The notes under the pieces: generated by a model
Told to the model about the DNA's origin: nothing
What the model saw: the letters and a program-made list of their open reading frames with translations, nothing else
Databases searched by the model: none
In this document: one piece after another, positions 1 through 8,113 of the stretch
How positions within the stretch are numbered: position 1 is the first letter of the stretch
Layout of the letters: every line of letters starts with the position of its first letter
Assembly (NCBI GenBank): GCA_964420925.1
Contig: CAYQVB010000064.1
Coordinates: 1-64,000 of the forward strand
DNA length: 64,000 bases
Source of the DNA: JAJEAD01 sp964420925
Lineage (GTDB): Bacteria; Pseudomonadota; Gammaproteobacteria; HK1
Direction of reading: 5' to 3'
Made by a program: the position numbers and the translations under genes

Positions 1-101
1 AACCCGACCCGCAAAGGCGTCACTGATAGGTGCTTCAGTTCCCATCCTGGAACCACTAACGTCATCAGTAATTCGCACTGGACAAATCCAAAAAAATATA
101 G

Positions 102-461
102 TTTAATCAATCCGTTGAAGGTAGTTTTCCTCGGAACGATGTCACGGTACACGAGTCTCTGACCAGCTCGCGCTGGAACGCGAGAACAGTCGATGCGAGC
201 AGCGTCGTGATCGAGGCGCAGCTCGGCGCCACCAGCGGGACGGCCTCGGGTGCAGTGACTGCGCCCGGCAACCTCATGATTGACCGAAGCCTGGACGTGA
301 CCGCCATGGGGAGCCCGAAGATCGCGAGTGAACGTCTGGATGCATGGGGCGCTCCGGGCAGGGTCGAAGCAAGCGCCGGCGTCGAAGCGCTCTACTCGGT
401 CGGAGAACACGCGGTGTTCGATGGAAGGGTCACCGTTACGGGAGCGTGCGCGGGATGTTGA
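102..461 (+). pseudogene. 3' fragment of a PilV-like or other beta-repeat protein
   Basis: The frame is open from just after a TAG at 99-101 and ends at a TGA at 459-461; no convincing start codon or ribosome binding site lies at its left end. The predicted peptide is rich in short alternating hydrophobic, Ser, Thr and Ala patterns, very like the C-terminal third of the adjacent pilin-like protein (584-1762). It could be the tail of a paralogue, an alternative C-terminal cassette, or a small gene starting at GTG 207. AT-rich sequence (about 60-115) precedes it and a MITE-like element begins 7 bp after its stop. No family match is certain; the assignment rests on composition and position. Confidence 0.35.
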
Positions 462-467
462 TCCCAG

Positions 468-646
468 CCGCGTTGTTTCACCGATTTCCTGCTGCGCACG
501 TCCATGTGCTCGCGCTAGCGGGTCGTACTCCCTCGAGCCGCTTCGACGTAGTGTCAGCCACGACTTCAGCATCTCTTAAGTCCGTGCGACCCACTATCAC
601 GGCATCTTGGCGCCCGAAGCTACCGAAAATCGGTGAAACATCGCGG
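468..646. mobile_element. MITE-like element, copy A
   Basis: A 179-bp non-coding element bounded by 22-bp terminal inverted repeats (468-489 and 625-646) that match at 20 of 22 positions; the outer end reads CCGCG(T/A)TGTTTCACCGATTT. CCAG flanks both sides (464-467 and 647-650), consistent with a 4-bp target duplication. Internal arms (GGGTCGTAC near 521, GTGCGACCC near 584) form a second nested inverted repeat. It is homologous to elements at 7867-8107 and 19767-19899. No transposase is encoded, so movement would need one supplied elsewhere. Confidence 0.75.
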
Positions 647-1762
647 CCAGGGGAGCGCGAGCGGGGGTTCACGCTCTTCGAGGCGCTGGTGACCATCGCG
701 CTGCTGGGAGTGCTGAGCCTCGGTGTCGTCGCCTACGTGGAGCGCCTCGGGATGGAGCGGCGCGAGGCCGCGGCGGCGCGCGACCTGGGCACCCTCGCGC
801 GGGCGGCCCGCGCGCATGCCGCCCACGACATCGGGGCGATGCGCATTGCAGCAGGTGGCTCGGGATTGCGCGAAGTGACCCTCGCCGAGCTCGAAAGCTC
901 TGGCTGGCTCCATTCCGGCTTCCCCGTTACCAACGATCTCGGGCAGGGCTACCGGATCTTCCATCGCCGCACCGGGAGCGACGGTCTCGAAGTCCTGGTG
1001 AGCACGGTGACCCCAACCGGAGAGGAGCGCGGCCTCGCCCTGCGCGCGGGCTACGACAGCGCGGCGGACGTGTTCATCGGAACGGTGAGACCGACGGCGC
1101 CGACAAGGGTGCGCGGCCCCGCGCTCGATGCTGACGTGTCTTCCTACCAGGGTGCCTTCGGCGAGCCTTCCCCCGGCGAGATGGCGGCGCTCTGCGCGCT
1201 CACCATGCGCGGGAGCTACGGGAGCCAGCTCTACCGGGTAGCGCTCACGGGATGGACGGAAGGCAACACCATGCGCACCGATCTCTCGCTTGGGGGAGAA
1301 GATCTGCGGGGGGTGGGAGACATCGAAGCACGCGCGGCGACGGTGGAGGAGACGCTCGAGGTCCTGGGCAATGCCGCGGTGCATGAGGAGTTGACGGTCG
1401 GCACCGAGATGACGGTGGCGGGCAAGCTGGAGGTTGCGGGTACGCTCGAGGTGGCAGCGCTGCACGCGAGCAGCGGGATCGACAGCGCGAGCGCAACGGT
1501 GCACGGAGCGCTGCAGGCGAGGCGCGCATCGGTCGCGGAGAGCGTGGAGGCGAAGACGTTCACCGTGGACGAGCATCTGTCGGCCTCGAGTGCGTCGCTC
1601 GGGCGGGTGGAGGCCCGGACCCTGCAGGCCGGGCGGGTGGTATCGAACGACATCGAAACACGCGATGCGGCGGTGCGGGTGCTGCGCACGGGGACCATTC
1701 GGGCCACCCGGGGCACGTATCGCTCCCTGCAGGCGGAATCGGTGGTGACGACGGGAAGCTGA
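584..1762 (+). CDS. PilV-like type IV pilus tip pilin (conjugative thin-pilus type)
   Basis: A predicted minor pilin or tip adhesin. A type III prepilin signal is clear: a basic leader, Gly at about residue 28, then FTLFEAL with Glu at mature position 5, followed by a hydrophobic helix. Behind it come a globular region and an Arg-Thr-Asp-Leu-Ser-Leu-Gly-Gly stretch, which resembles the RTDLDMGG-type segment that in PilV proteins joins the constant part to the variable tail. The last 130 or so residues are repetitive beta-type sequence. GTG 584 is the nearest in-frame start, but it and the first 21 residues lie inside the MITE-like element ending at 646, so the native start may have been lost. 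The frame stays open upstream to GTG/ATG codons near 344. The next two genes also look like pilus genes. Confidence 0.6.
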   Translation: MRPTITASWRPKLPKIGETSRPGERERGFTLFEALVTIALLGVLSLGVVAYVERLGMERREAAAARDLGTLARAARAHAAHDIGAMRIAAGGSGLREVTLAELESSGWLHSGFPVTNDLGQGYRIFHRRTGSDGLEVLVSTVTPTGEERGLALRAGYDSAADVFIGTVRPTAPTRVRGPALDADVSSYQGAFGEPSPGEMAALCALTMRGSYGSQLYRVALTGWTEGNTMRTDLSLGGEDLRGVGDIEARAATVEETLEVLGNAAVHEELTVGTEMTVAGKLEVAGTLEVAALHASSGIDSASATVHGALQARRASVAESVEAKTFTVDEHLSASSASLGRVEARTLQAGRVVSNDIETRDAAVRVLRTGTIRATRGTYRSLQAESVVTTGS

Positions 1763-1779
1763 GAGCGGAGGGCGGCGGC

Positions 1780-2076
1780 ATGGGAGTACGCATTTCAGGG
1801 GTGATGGGAATCGTCATGGCAGCGATGACCGCGGCGGCGAGTGGCGAGGACGGCGAAGCGGTCACCGTGCTTCGAGCCGAAGCGGTGCGCCTGCATGCGG
1901 AGCTCGTGCTGCTTCAGCGCATCCGCTCCGCCCAGAGGGAGCTCATCGAATGGGCTCGAGTCTCCGAGGGAGCGCGCGTGGCGGGGTTGCCGCCGGGGAT
2001 CTGCGAGGCATCGGCGCTCCGGGGGCTCTGCTCCCATCTCGGCCTGACCTTCTCGACCAGGGAGGAAACACAGTGA
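1780..2076 (+). CDS. Small exported protein of the pilus cluster
   Basis: A 98-residue protein starting 18 bp after the pilin gene, with a good ribosome binding site (GGAGGG about 8 nt upstream). A hydrophobic N-terminus ending in Ala-Ala-Ser-Gly suggests a signal peptide, followed by a helical Glu/Arg/Leu-rich segment and two Cys in the C-terminal third (around residues 73 and 81). Its stop overlaps the GTG of the next gene (GTGA), implying translational coupling. By position it could play a PilP-like assembly role, but I do not recognise the family. Confidence 0.5.
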   Translation: MGVRISGVMGIVMAAMTAAASGEDGEAVTVLRAEAVRLHAELVLLQRIRSAQRELIEWARVSEGARVAGLPPGICEASALRGLCSHLGLTFSTREETQ

Positions 2077-2834
2077 AGGCGAACCCACTCTGGATCGTTC
2101 CGGCGGTGCTGATGGCGGGCTGCATACCGCTTTCCCCTGCGCCCGATCAAAGCGACGCACGAGCGCTTCGGGAGCAGAGATCCGTCGGGTCGCCGGCGAC
2201 CGAGGAGTCCGCGGCGCGGGTGACACGCCGGCACCGGACGCTGCCGGAGGCGCTGGCGGAGAGAGCACTCAGCTTCGGTTCCGCGGGCGCGGTGGAGCTG
2301 TCCCACCTCGCCGGCCGCCTCGCAGAGGCGCTGGATGCCGACGTGGCCATCGAGGAGCGAATGTCGGGGGAAAGCGCGTCCCTGGTACCGCCGGGTTCGC
2401 CCACTCCCATCCGGGTAGCAAAGCAGAGCACGGTGGGCGAGCTGCTCGAACAGATCGCCCGCAGCACCGGCTACGAATGGGAGTGGGAGGAGGGCGCGGG
2501 ATCAGGTTCGGGCCGGCTCATCCTCTACCGCGATTCCCGGAGGCCGCGAAGCGAGTCCCCCGCTGCCGGCTGGGGGACCAGGGAAGAGTGGCGCATCGAT
2601 CCGGTGCGCCACGGGACGCTGCGCGGAGTGCTGGAAGAGTGGACGGCGCGTGCGGGGTGGACCCTGGTATGGGAGGCCGACGAGGTCGACTACGCGGTGC
2701 AGGCCCCCGCGGTCTTCCTCGGCACTTTCGATGCCGCGGTGGACGCCCTGCTGCGTGAGACCAAGGGCCGGCGGATGCTCATTCCGACGCTCTGGCGCAA
2801 TAACCGCTACCTGACGGTACGAGAGGCGGGGTAA
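2073..2834 (+). CDS. TcpQ/PilL-like lipoprotein of the pilus cluster
   Basis: A 253-residue predicted lipoprotein. The N-terminus is a lipoprotein signal with lipobox Leu-Met-Ala-Gly-Cys. The middle (about residues 70-150) resembles the STN-like fold of secretin-associated proteins. The C-terminal 85 residues match the TcpQ pattern: a leading W-R-I-D, then LEEWTARAGWTLVWEAD and a hydrophobic strand ending in an LTVRE-type edge. TcpQ-family proteins assist outer-membrane secretins in type IVb and thin-pilus systems. The GTG start overlaps the upstream stop and has GGAGG at 2061-2065. It is the last pilus gene here; the next gene is housekeeping on the opposite strand. Confidence 0.65.
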   Translation: MKANPLWIVPAVLMAGCIPLSPAPDQSDARALREQRSVGSPATEESAARVTRRHRTLPEALAERALSFGSAGAVELSHLAGRLAEALDADVAIEERMSGESASLVPPGSPTPIRVAKQSTVGELLEQIARSTGYEWEWEEGAGSGSGRLILYRDSRRPRSESPAAGWGTREEWRIDPVRHGTLRGVLEEWTARAGWTLVWEADEVDYAVQAPAVFLGTFDAAVDALLRETKGRRMLIPTLWRNNRYLTVREAG

Positions 2835-2986
2835 CGGGGACGAGGGCAGCCGCCTCGCGGCGCAATTGGTGCAGGACAACTTGCAAGGATTGAGTGGCGG
2901 GTGGCGCCCTGAACATGAAGCGGCCTGGCGCGAACCACCGCTCCCCGTGGAGCCGGGGGTGTATTCAGGGGCTCTGCCCGGACGAT

Positions 2987-3625
2987 CTACGGCTCCGAGG
3001 CAAATCGCGCGAGGGGTGGAGTCGCGTCTTCGGCCGCTGTCCGCGCCTCCGCCTTACTCGCATTCGCGAACCTGACGAGGTCCGGGAAAAAGGCGTCGAA
3101 GTCGTCGCCCAGCGCCCGGTGGTGGCATCGCACGTCTTCGATGGCGCCCGCGAGCGGTGCGCTGCGGGATGAACGAGTCGCGATTCCGTCGAGCGCGGCG
3201 CCCAGCGCGTCGAGTTCCCGGTAGGAGCCCAGCCAGTCCTGGGCGGCCATGCGCGGCGCGATGCGCGCCAGTCGCGGAGGAAGCAGCGCACGGCGGCCGG
3301 CGAGCACGGCATAGACCTGCGCGGTGAACTCGTCGAGCGGCAACGGGGCGTGGCGAGCCCAGCGCCGAGCGAGGAAGTGGTCGTAGCACAGGTCTATGAT
3401 GATGCCGGCGTAGCGCCGCCGCGCGCCCGCGATGCGATTTCGGCTCGCGCGGTGCACCGGGTGCGCGTCGGTGAAGGAGTCGATGCGCCGGTGCAGGGCG
3501 ATACCGCGGCGGATTCCGGCCGGAAGGCCGGGGTCGATGGCGCCCTTGACGAAATCGCCCATCAGCGCGCCCAGCCATCCGTGCGGCGTCTGCTCCGTGA
3601 GCAGGAGGTGCGCGAGGTAGTTCAC
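2987..3625 (-). CDS. acpH: ACP phosphodiesterase (AcpH family)
   Basis: A 212-residue protein beginning VNYLAHLLL, the typical opening of the AcpH/DUF479 family, followed by GxLxGDFVKG, LHRRIDSFTD and DLCYDHFLA blocks. The Asp and His residues of these blocks are the likely metal ligands. In E. coli AcpH removes the 4'-phosphopantetheine group from acyl carrier protein. The GTG start (3623-3625) overlaps the TGA of the upstream pta gene, so the two are probably co-translated. The C-terminal 20 residues are Ala/Glu-rich and variable. Confidence 0.85.
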   Translation of the reverse strand: MNYLAHLLLTEQTPHGWLGALMGDFVKGAIDPGLPAGIRRGIALHRRIDSFTDAHPVHRASRNRIAGARRRYAGIIIDLCYDHFLARRWARHAPLPLDEFTAQVYAVLAGRRALLPPRLARIAPRMAAQDWLGSYRELDALGAALDGIATRSSRSAPLAGAIEDVRCHHRALGDDFDAFFPDLVRFANASKAEARTAAEDATPPLARFASEP

Positions 3626-4617
3626 TTCGCGTCCGCCTGGGCGAGGGTGATGGCGGCGGTGGCGACGATGTCGTCGACCTCCGCCCCGCGGGAGAGGTCG
3701 CACAATGGCGCATCGAAGCCCTGCAGGAAGGGTCCGATCGCGCGCGCACCACCGAGGTGCTGCACCAGCTTGTAGGCGATGTTGCCAGAATCCAGGTCGG
3801 GAAACACCAGCACATTCGCCCTGCCCGCCACATCGCCCGGCTCCCCGAGCTTGATCCGCGCCACCCGTTCGACGAGCGCGGTGTCGGCCTGAAGCTCACC
3901 GTCGATCGCGAGTCCGGGAGCGCGCCGGCGCGCGATTTCCACCGCGCGGGCGACCTTCTCGACCCGCGCGTGCCGCGCGCTGCCCCGGGTCGAGAAGGAT
4001 AGCAGCGCCACCCTCGGGGGGGCGTCGAAGAGACGCCGGGCGCTCTCGGCCGACGCGAGGGCGATGTCCGCGAGCTGCTCTGCATCGGGGTCCACGTTGA
4101 ACGCGCAGTCGGCGAAGAGGAGGACGCGCCCGCCCCCCTCCTCGGCCGCCGGCATCTCCATCAGGAAGAAGCTCGAGGGCGTCTCGATGCCGGCGCGGGT
4201 ACCGACCGCCATCAGGCCGGCTTCGATCACGCGCGCGCTCGGGTGCGCCGCGCCCGCGACCAGGGCGTCCGCGTCCCCGGCTTTCAACATCATCGCCGCG
4301 AAGAAGAGAGGGCGGCGCAGCAGGCGCCGTGCCACCCGGGCATCCGTGCGCTTGCGCCCCTCCACGTAGAGCCCGGCGTAGCGCTCGGCCCGCTCGTCGG
4401 CCGCAGGATCGACGATGGGGATCGCTTCGAGAGAGAGGCCGGCGCTCCGCGCGGCAGCGGCGACCGCGTCGGGCTCGCCGACCAGGATCGGCCACGCAAG
4501 TCGCGCATCGGCGAGCTCGCGCGCCGCCGCGAGCACCCGCGGCTCGGTACCCTCGGGCAGCACCACCCGGCGCGGGCTCTGCGCGGCCCGGGCCATCAGT
4601 CTGTCCACGATTCCCAT
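3622..4617 (-). CDS. pta: Phosphate acetyltransferase (Pta catalytic-domain type)
   Basis: A 331-residue protein matching the short Pta/phosphotransbutyrylase fold without the N-terminal DRTGG extension of enterobacterial Pta. Recognisable blocks are VVLPEGTEPRVLAAA near the N-terminus, GAAHPSARVI in the middle, then a Ser-Phe-Ser-Thr-Arg-Gly-Ser stretch, GRANVLVFPDLDSGNIAYKL and IGPFLQGF. It should interconvert acetyl-CoA and acetyl phosphate in the cytoplasm. ATG 4617 is chosen because the family starts there; the frame remains open further upstream but carries no conserved sequence. No acetate kinase gene is adjacent; the partner is the overlapping acpH-like gene. Confidence 0.85.
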   Translation of the reverse strand: MGIVDRLMARAAQSPRRVVLPEGTEPRVLAAARELADARLAWPILVGEPDAVAAAARSAGLSLEAIPIVDPAADERAERYAGLYVEGRKRTDARVARRLLRRPLFFAAMMLKAGDADALVAGAAHPSARVIEAGLMAVGTRAGIETPSSFFLMEMPAAEEGGGRVLLFADCAFNVDPDAEQLADIALASAESARRLFDAPPRVALLSFSTRGSARHARVEKVARAVEIARRRAPGLAIDGELQADTALVERVARIKLGEPGDVAGRANVLVFPDLDSGNIAYKLVQHLGGARAIGPFLQGFDAPLCDLSRGAEVDDIVATAAITLAQADAK

Positions 4618-4899
4618 CCTCGAGTCTCGATTATTGGGGTTCACGGCATCCGAAGGTGTGCGGGTGGATCGATCCGAATCATGCCAGTGTAGGACGAACA
4701 AGCCGGCACTTCCTTGCAGCTTTGCCGCGTCCCGCCTCAACCGAGCACCAAATCGGCAATCGATCTTGATGCCCGATGGACCGGGCGCCGGTTCCGATCG
4801 AAGACGGAGTTCGAGGCTCGCGGTCGATGAGTGCGACCGGAGTTCCGCTATCATCGCAACGGAATGTACCCCTTCTCTCCGGCGCCGATTGCGACCACC

Positions 4900-6315
4900 A
4901 TGCCCCTCTCCCCCGCCGTCCTCGCGCGCCTGAAGGCGGTGCTCCCGCCCGACCGGGCGCTCGAATCCGAGGCCGACACCGACCCCTTCGTGCACGACTG
5001 GCGCGGGCGCTACCGGGGCCGCACCCCCCTCGTGCTGCAGCCGGGCAGCACCGCGGAGGTCGCCGCCATCGTCGCGATCTGCGCCGAGACCGGCACCCCG
5101 CTCGTCCCTCAGGGCGGCAACACCGGCATGGTGGCGGGCGGCATCCCCCGCACGGACGGCGATGACATCGTCCTCTCCCTGTCGCGCATGAAGCGGATCC
5201 GCGACCTCGACCCGGTAAACCACACCATGACGGTGGAGGCGGGCTGCGTGCTCGCGGAAGTGCAGGCCGCGGCGCTGGAGGCCGGACGCCTCTTTCCCCT
5301 GAGCCTCGCGGCGGAAGGCAGTTGCCAGATCGGCGGCAACCTCTCGACCAATGCCGGGGGCACCGCAGTCCTTCGCTACGGCAACGCGCGCGACCTCGTG
5401 CTCGGGCTCGAGGTGGTGTTGCCGGACGGCAGCGTCTGGGAAGGCTTGCGCGCGCTTCGCAAGGACAACTCCGGCTTCGATCTCAAGCAGGTCTTCCTTG
5501 GCGCCGAGGGCAGCCTCGGAATCATCACCGCGGCGGTCATCAAGCTCTTCCCCCTGCCCGCGGAAACAGTCACCGCGATGGTGACCCTGCCCGAGCCTGC
5601 CGACGCCACCCGCCTCCTGTCACGCCTGCGCGAAGCGAGCGGCGACGCGGTGGTTACCTTCGAGTACGTCAACCGCAACTGCCTGGAGCTGGTGTTCGAG
5701 CACATTCCGGAGACCGCGGATCCCCTGGATTCGCGCTTTGCCCACTACGCGCTGGTCGAGCTCGCGGCGGGGAGCGGCGGCGCGCGGGTCGCCCCGGTGC
5801 TGGAAGAGGTGCTCTCGGAGGGTCTGGATTCGGGATGGGTCCTGGACGCGGCGCTCGCCGCGAGCGAGGCGCAGGCCGCGAAGCTGTGGAAACTCCGAGA
5901 GAGCATTCCCGAAGCGGCCCGGGCCGACGGTGGCTGCATCGCGCACGACGTATCCGTGCCGGTGTCGCGGGTTGCCGAACTCCTCGAGCGGGGCACCGCG
6001 CTCTGCGAGCGCACCATCGAGGGAGCGCGGGTGATCGCCTTCGGCCATCTCGGCGACGGCAACATTCACTTCAACGTGGTGCGTCCTCGGGACGCGGCCC
6101 CGGCGCCCTTCCTCGAGCGACGCGCCGACCTCACCCCGATGGTGGACGACCTGGTGAGCGAGCTCGACGGCAGCTTCAGCGCCGAGCACGGCATCGGGCA
6201 GATCAAGCGCGAGCAACTGCGCCGGTACCGGTCGACCACCGAGCTCGCGGTGATGGAGAAGATCAAGGCGGCGCTCGACCCTCGCGGAATCATGAATCCG
6301 GGCAAGGTGCTCTGA
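4900..6315 (+). CDS. FAD-linked 2-hydroxyacid dehydrogenase (GlcD/D-2-hydroxyglutarate type)
   Basis: A 471-residue flavoprotein of the vanillyl-alcohol-oxidase fold. The FAD-binding half shows VPQGGNTGMVAG, GGNLSTNAGG and FLGAEGSLGIIT. The cap and C-terminal half shows GHLGDGNIHFNV, AEHGIGQIKREQ and a final DPRGIMNPGKVL, all diagnostic of the GlcD/DLD family. These blocks carry the His residues thought to bind a metal near the hydroxyacid. Likely substrates are D-lactate, glycolate or D-2-hydroxyglutarate. ATG 4900 is preferred; ATG 4864 and GTG 4831 are alternatives, and a TATCAT at 4849-4854 could be the -10 box, which would favour 4900. No Fe-S partner (GlcF) is adjacent. Confidence 0.85.
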   Translation: MPLSPAVLARLKAVLPPDRALESEADTDPFVHDWRGRYRGRTPLVLQPGSTAEVAAIVAICAETGTPLVPQGGNTGMVAGGIPRTDGDDIVLSLSRMKRIRDLDPVNHTMTVEAGCVLAEVQAAALEAGRLFPLSLAAEGSCQIGGNLSTNAGGTAVLRYGNARDLVLGLEVVLPDGSVWEGLRALRKDNSGFDLKQVFLGAEGSLGIITAAVIKLFPLPAETVTAMVTLPEPADATRLLSRLREASGDAVVTFEYVNRNCLELVFEHIPETADPLDSRFAHYALVELAAGSGGARVAPVLEEVLSEGLDSGWVLDAALAASEAQAAKLWKLRESIPEAARADGGCIAHDVSVPVSRVAELLERGTALCERTIEGARVIAFGHLGDGNIHFNVVRPRDAAPAPFLERRADLTPMVDDLVSELDGSFSAEHGIGQIKREQLRRYRSTTELAVMEKIKAALDPRGIMNPGKVL

Positions 6316-6330
6316 GGCGGCGGGCCGTTT

Positions 6331-6448
6331 CACGCTGGCTGAAGCACTGCTTCCATCGTGAGCCATCTCGGGTGGATTCCCGCTTGCGCGGGAATCCACG
6401 CAACGCAATGAATCAGGGCAAGTTCCCTTGAAGCATGGAACACCCCTG
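6331..6448. repeat. dRS3/REP-like palindromic repeat, copy 1
   Basis: An intergenic repeat of about 118 bp, homologous to 11403-11525. Its core is a palindrome GGATTCCCGC-ttgc-GCGGGAATCC, which fits the ATTCCC-N8-GGGAAT form (6376-6395) of neisserial dRS3 repeats and of similar dispersed repeats in other proteobacteria. Flanking sequence such as AATCAGGGCAAGTTCCC is shared with the second copy. It may act as a stem-loop in RNA. Confidence 0.8.
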
Positions 6449-6549
6449 CTCTGAGGCGGCACCCGCCTTTGGCGCATCTCCTCTTTCGACTATCCTCTCG
6501 CGGCCCTCATACCCCACCTGCGGGCGCGGCACGCCCGGGAGGCCGACAC

Positions 6550-7860
6550 ATGCAGCTCACCGCGAACAGCCTCGAACACCTGTGGATGCCCTTCACCGCC
6601 AACCGCGAGTTCAAGGCGTCTCCGCGCCTGTGCACGCACGGCGACGGCGTCTACTACCGCAGTCATCGGGGCGAACGGATCCTCGATGCGTCGTCCGGCC
6701 TCTTCTGCGTGGCGGCGGGGCACGGCCGGCCCGAGATTGCCGACGCGGTCCATCGCCAGCTCCTCGAGCTCGACTACTGCCCTCCCTTCCAGCTCGGGCA
6801 TCCCGCCCAGTTCGAGCTCGCCCGGCGCGTCGCGGCCCTCACTCCGGAGGGCATCGACCGCGTCTTCTTCGGCAACTCCGGCTCCGAGGCGATCGAATCC
6901 GCGATAAAGATCGCGCTCGCCTACCACCGCGCCCGGGGCGAGGGCACGCGAACGCGCATGGTGTCCCGCGAACGCGCGTACCACGGCGTCAACATGGGCG
7001 GCACCAGCCTGAGCGGCATGGTCAAGAACCGCGAGGCGTTCGGAATCGGCATGGCGGGGGTCGCCCACATGCGCCACACCTGGCTCCCCGAGAACCGCTT
7101 CTCCCGGGGCCAGCCGCCGAAGGGGGCGGAGCTCGCCGACGACCTCGAACGCATCGTCGCCCTCTACGGGGCGGAGACCATCGCCGCCTGCTTCGTGGAG
7201 CCGATCGCCGGCTCGACCGGGGCGCTCGTCCCGCCGCTCGGCTACCTCGCACGGCTGCGCGAGATCTGCGACCGTCACGGCATTCTGCTCGTGTTCGACG
7301 AGGTCATCACCGGATTCGGACGCACCGGCCGGGCCTTCGCGGCGCAGAGCTTCGACGTCCGGCCCGACATCATGACCATGGCCAAGGCGCTCACGAACGG
7401 AAACCTGCCGATGGGCGCGGTAGCGGTCGACGAGGGAATCTACGACACCATGACCAACGCCGCCCCCGACGGGGCGATTGACTTCTTCCACGGGTACACG
7501 TACTCGGGCTCCCCCGCCGCGTGCGCGGCGGGGCTCGCCACGATGGAGATCTACGAACGCGAGGGGCTCTTTGCCCGCGCAGCGGAGCTTTCGCCCTACT
7601 TTCTCGACGCGGTGTTCTCCCTTCGCGATCTGCCCGTCGTCACCGATCTCCGCGGCTACGGCCTGATCGCGGGTCTCGACCTCGCGCCCGGGAGCACTCC
7701 GGGCGCCCGCGGGCCGGAGGTGCAGAAGAAGTTCTTCGCCGCCGGCCTCCACCTCAAGATGACGGGGGACTCCGGCATCATCGCCCCTCCGCTGGTGAGC
7801 GAGCGCGCGCACATCGATCACCTGTTCGAGGTCGTACGGAAGGTTCTGAGCGCGATCTAG
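6550..7860 (+). CDS. Class III omega-amino acid:pyruvate aminotransferase
   Basis: A 436-residue PLP enzyme of the beta-alanine:pyruvate transaminase group. It begins LEHLWMPFTANREFK, typical of that group, and carries FFGNSGSEAIESAIK (phosphate-binding loop), VFDEVITGFGRTG (Asp contacting the PLP ring nitrogen) and TMAKALTNGNLPMGA, where Lys279 should form the Schiff base. It would move amino groups from omega-amino acids or amines to pyruvate. ATG 6550 has GGGAGG about 8 nt upstream. It stands alone, ending just before a MITE-like element that separates it from the convergent pheA. Confidence 0.88.
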   Translation: MQLTANSLEHLWMPFTANREFKASPRLCTHGDGVYYRSHRGERILDASSGLFCVAAGHGRPEIADAVHRQLLELDYCPPFQLGHPAQFELARRVAALTPEGIDRVFFGNSGSEAIESAIKIALAYHRARGEGTRTRMVSRERAYHGVNMGGTSLSGMVKNREAFGIGMAGVAHMRHTWLPENRFSRGQPPKGAELADDLERIVALYGAETIAACFVEPIAGSTGALVPPLGYLARLREICDRHGILLVFDEVITGFGRTGRAFAAQSFDVRPDIMTMAKALTNGNLPMGAVAVDEGIYDTMTNAAPDGAIDFFHGYTYSGSPAACAAGLATMEIYEREGLFARAAELSPYFLDAVFSLRDLPVVTDLRGYGLIAGLDLAPGSTPGARGPEVQKKFFAAGLHLKMTGDSGIIAPPLVSERAHIDHLFEVVRKVLSAI

Positions 7861-7866
7861 CCCTCG

Positions 7867-8107
7867 CTTTCCAGCAAGCTCCTACTGCGGACGCCGATGC
7901 ACTCTCGGTGAGCGGGCGTACTCCCTCGAGCCACTTCAACATCGTCACCACTACCTGCAACGCCAGGCTATCCCTGCTTCGCTTGCAGGCCGGGACGAAG
8001 CGCCACTGGCGCTTCGTCAGGTCTCGGCTCGCCCGCACACGTCTCTCAGTCCGTGCGCCCGCTCACCCTGGCGTCTCGACGCCCTCGCTACGGAGCTTGC
8101 TGGAAAG
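7867..8107. mobile_element. MITE-like element, copy C, with nested palindromes
   Basis: A 241-bp element filling the gap between two convergent genes. The outer ends are a perfect 16-bp inverted repeat (CTTTCCAGCAAGCTCC, 7867-7882 and 8092-8107). A second pair of 15-bp arms, GGTGAGCGGGCG(T/C)AC, lies at 7907-7921 and 8053-8067, and a central hairpin GACGAAGCGCC-act-GGCGCTTCGTC occupies 7994-8018. It shares CGTACTCCCTCGAGCC exactly with copy A (524-539) and aligns along most of that half, but its outer repeat differs. It could also serve as a bidirectional transcription stop. Confidence 0.7.
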
Positions 8108-8113
8108 TGAGTG

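Noticed and set aside
620..1576. Long minus-strand open frame opposite the pilin gene
   Set aside because: Arg/His-rich without any domain, a mirror of the real GC-rich gene; no ribosome site.
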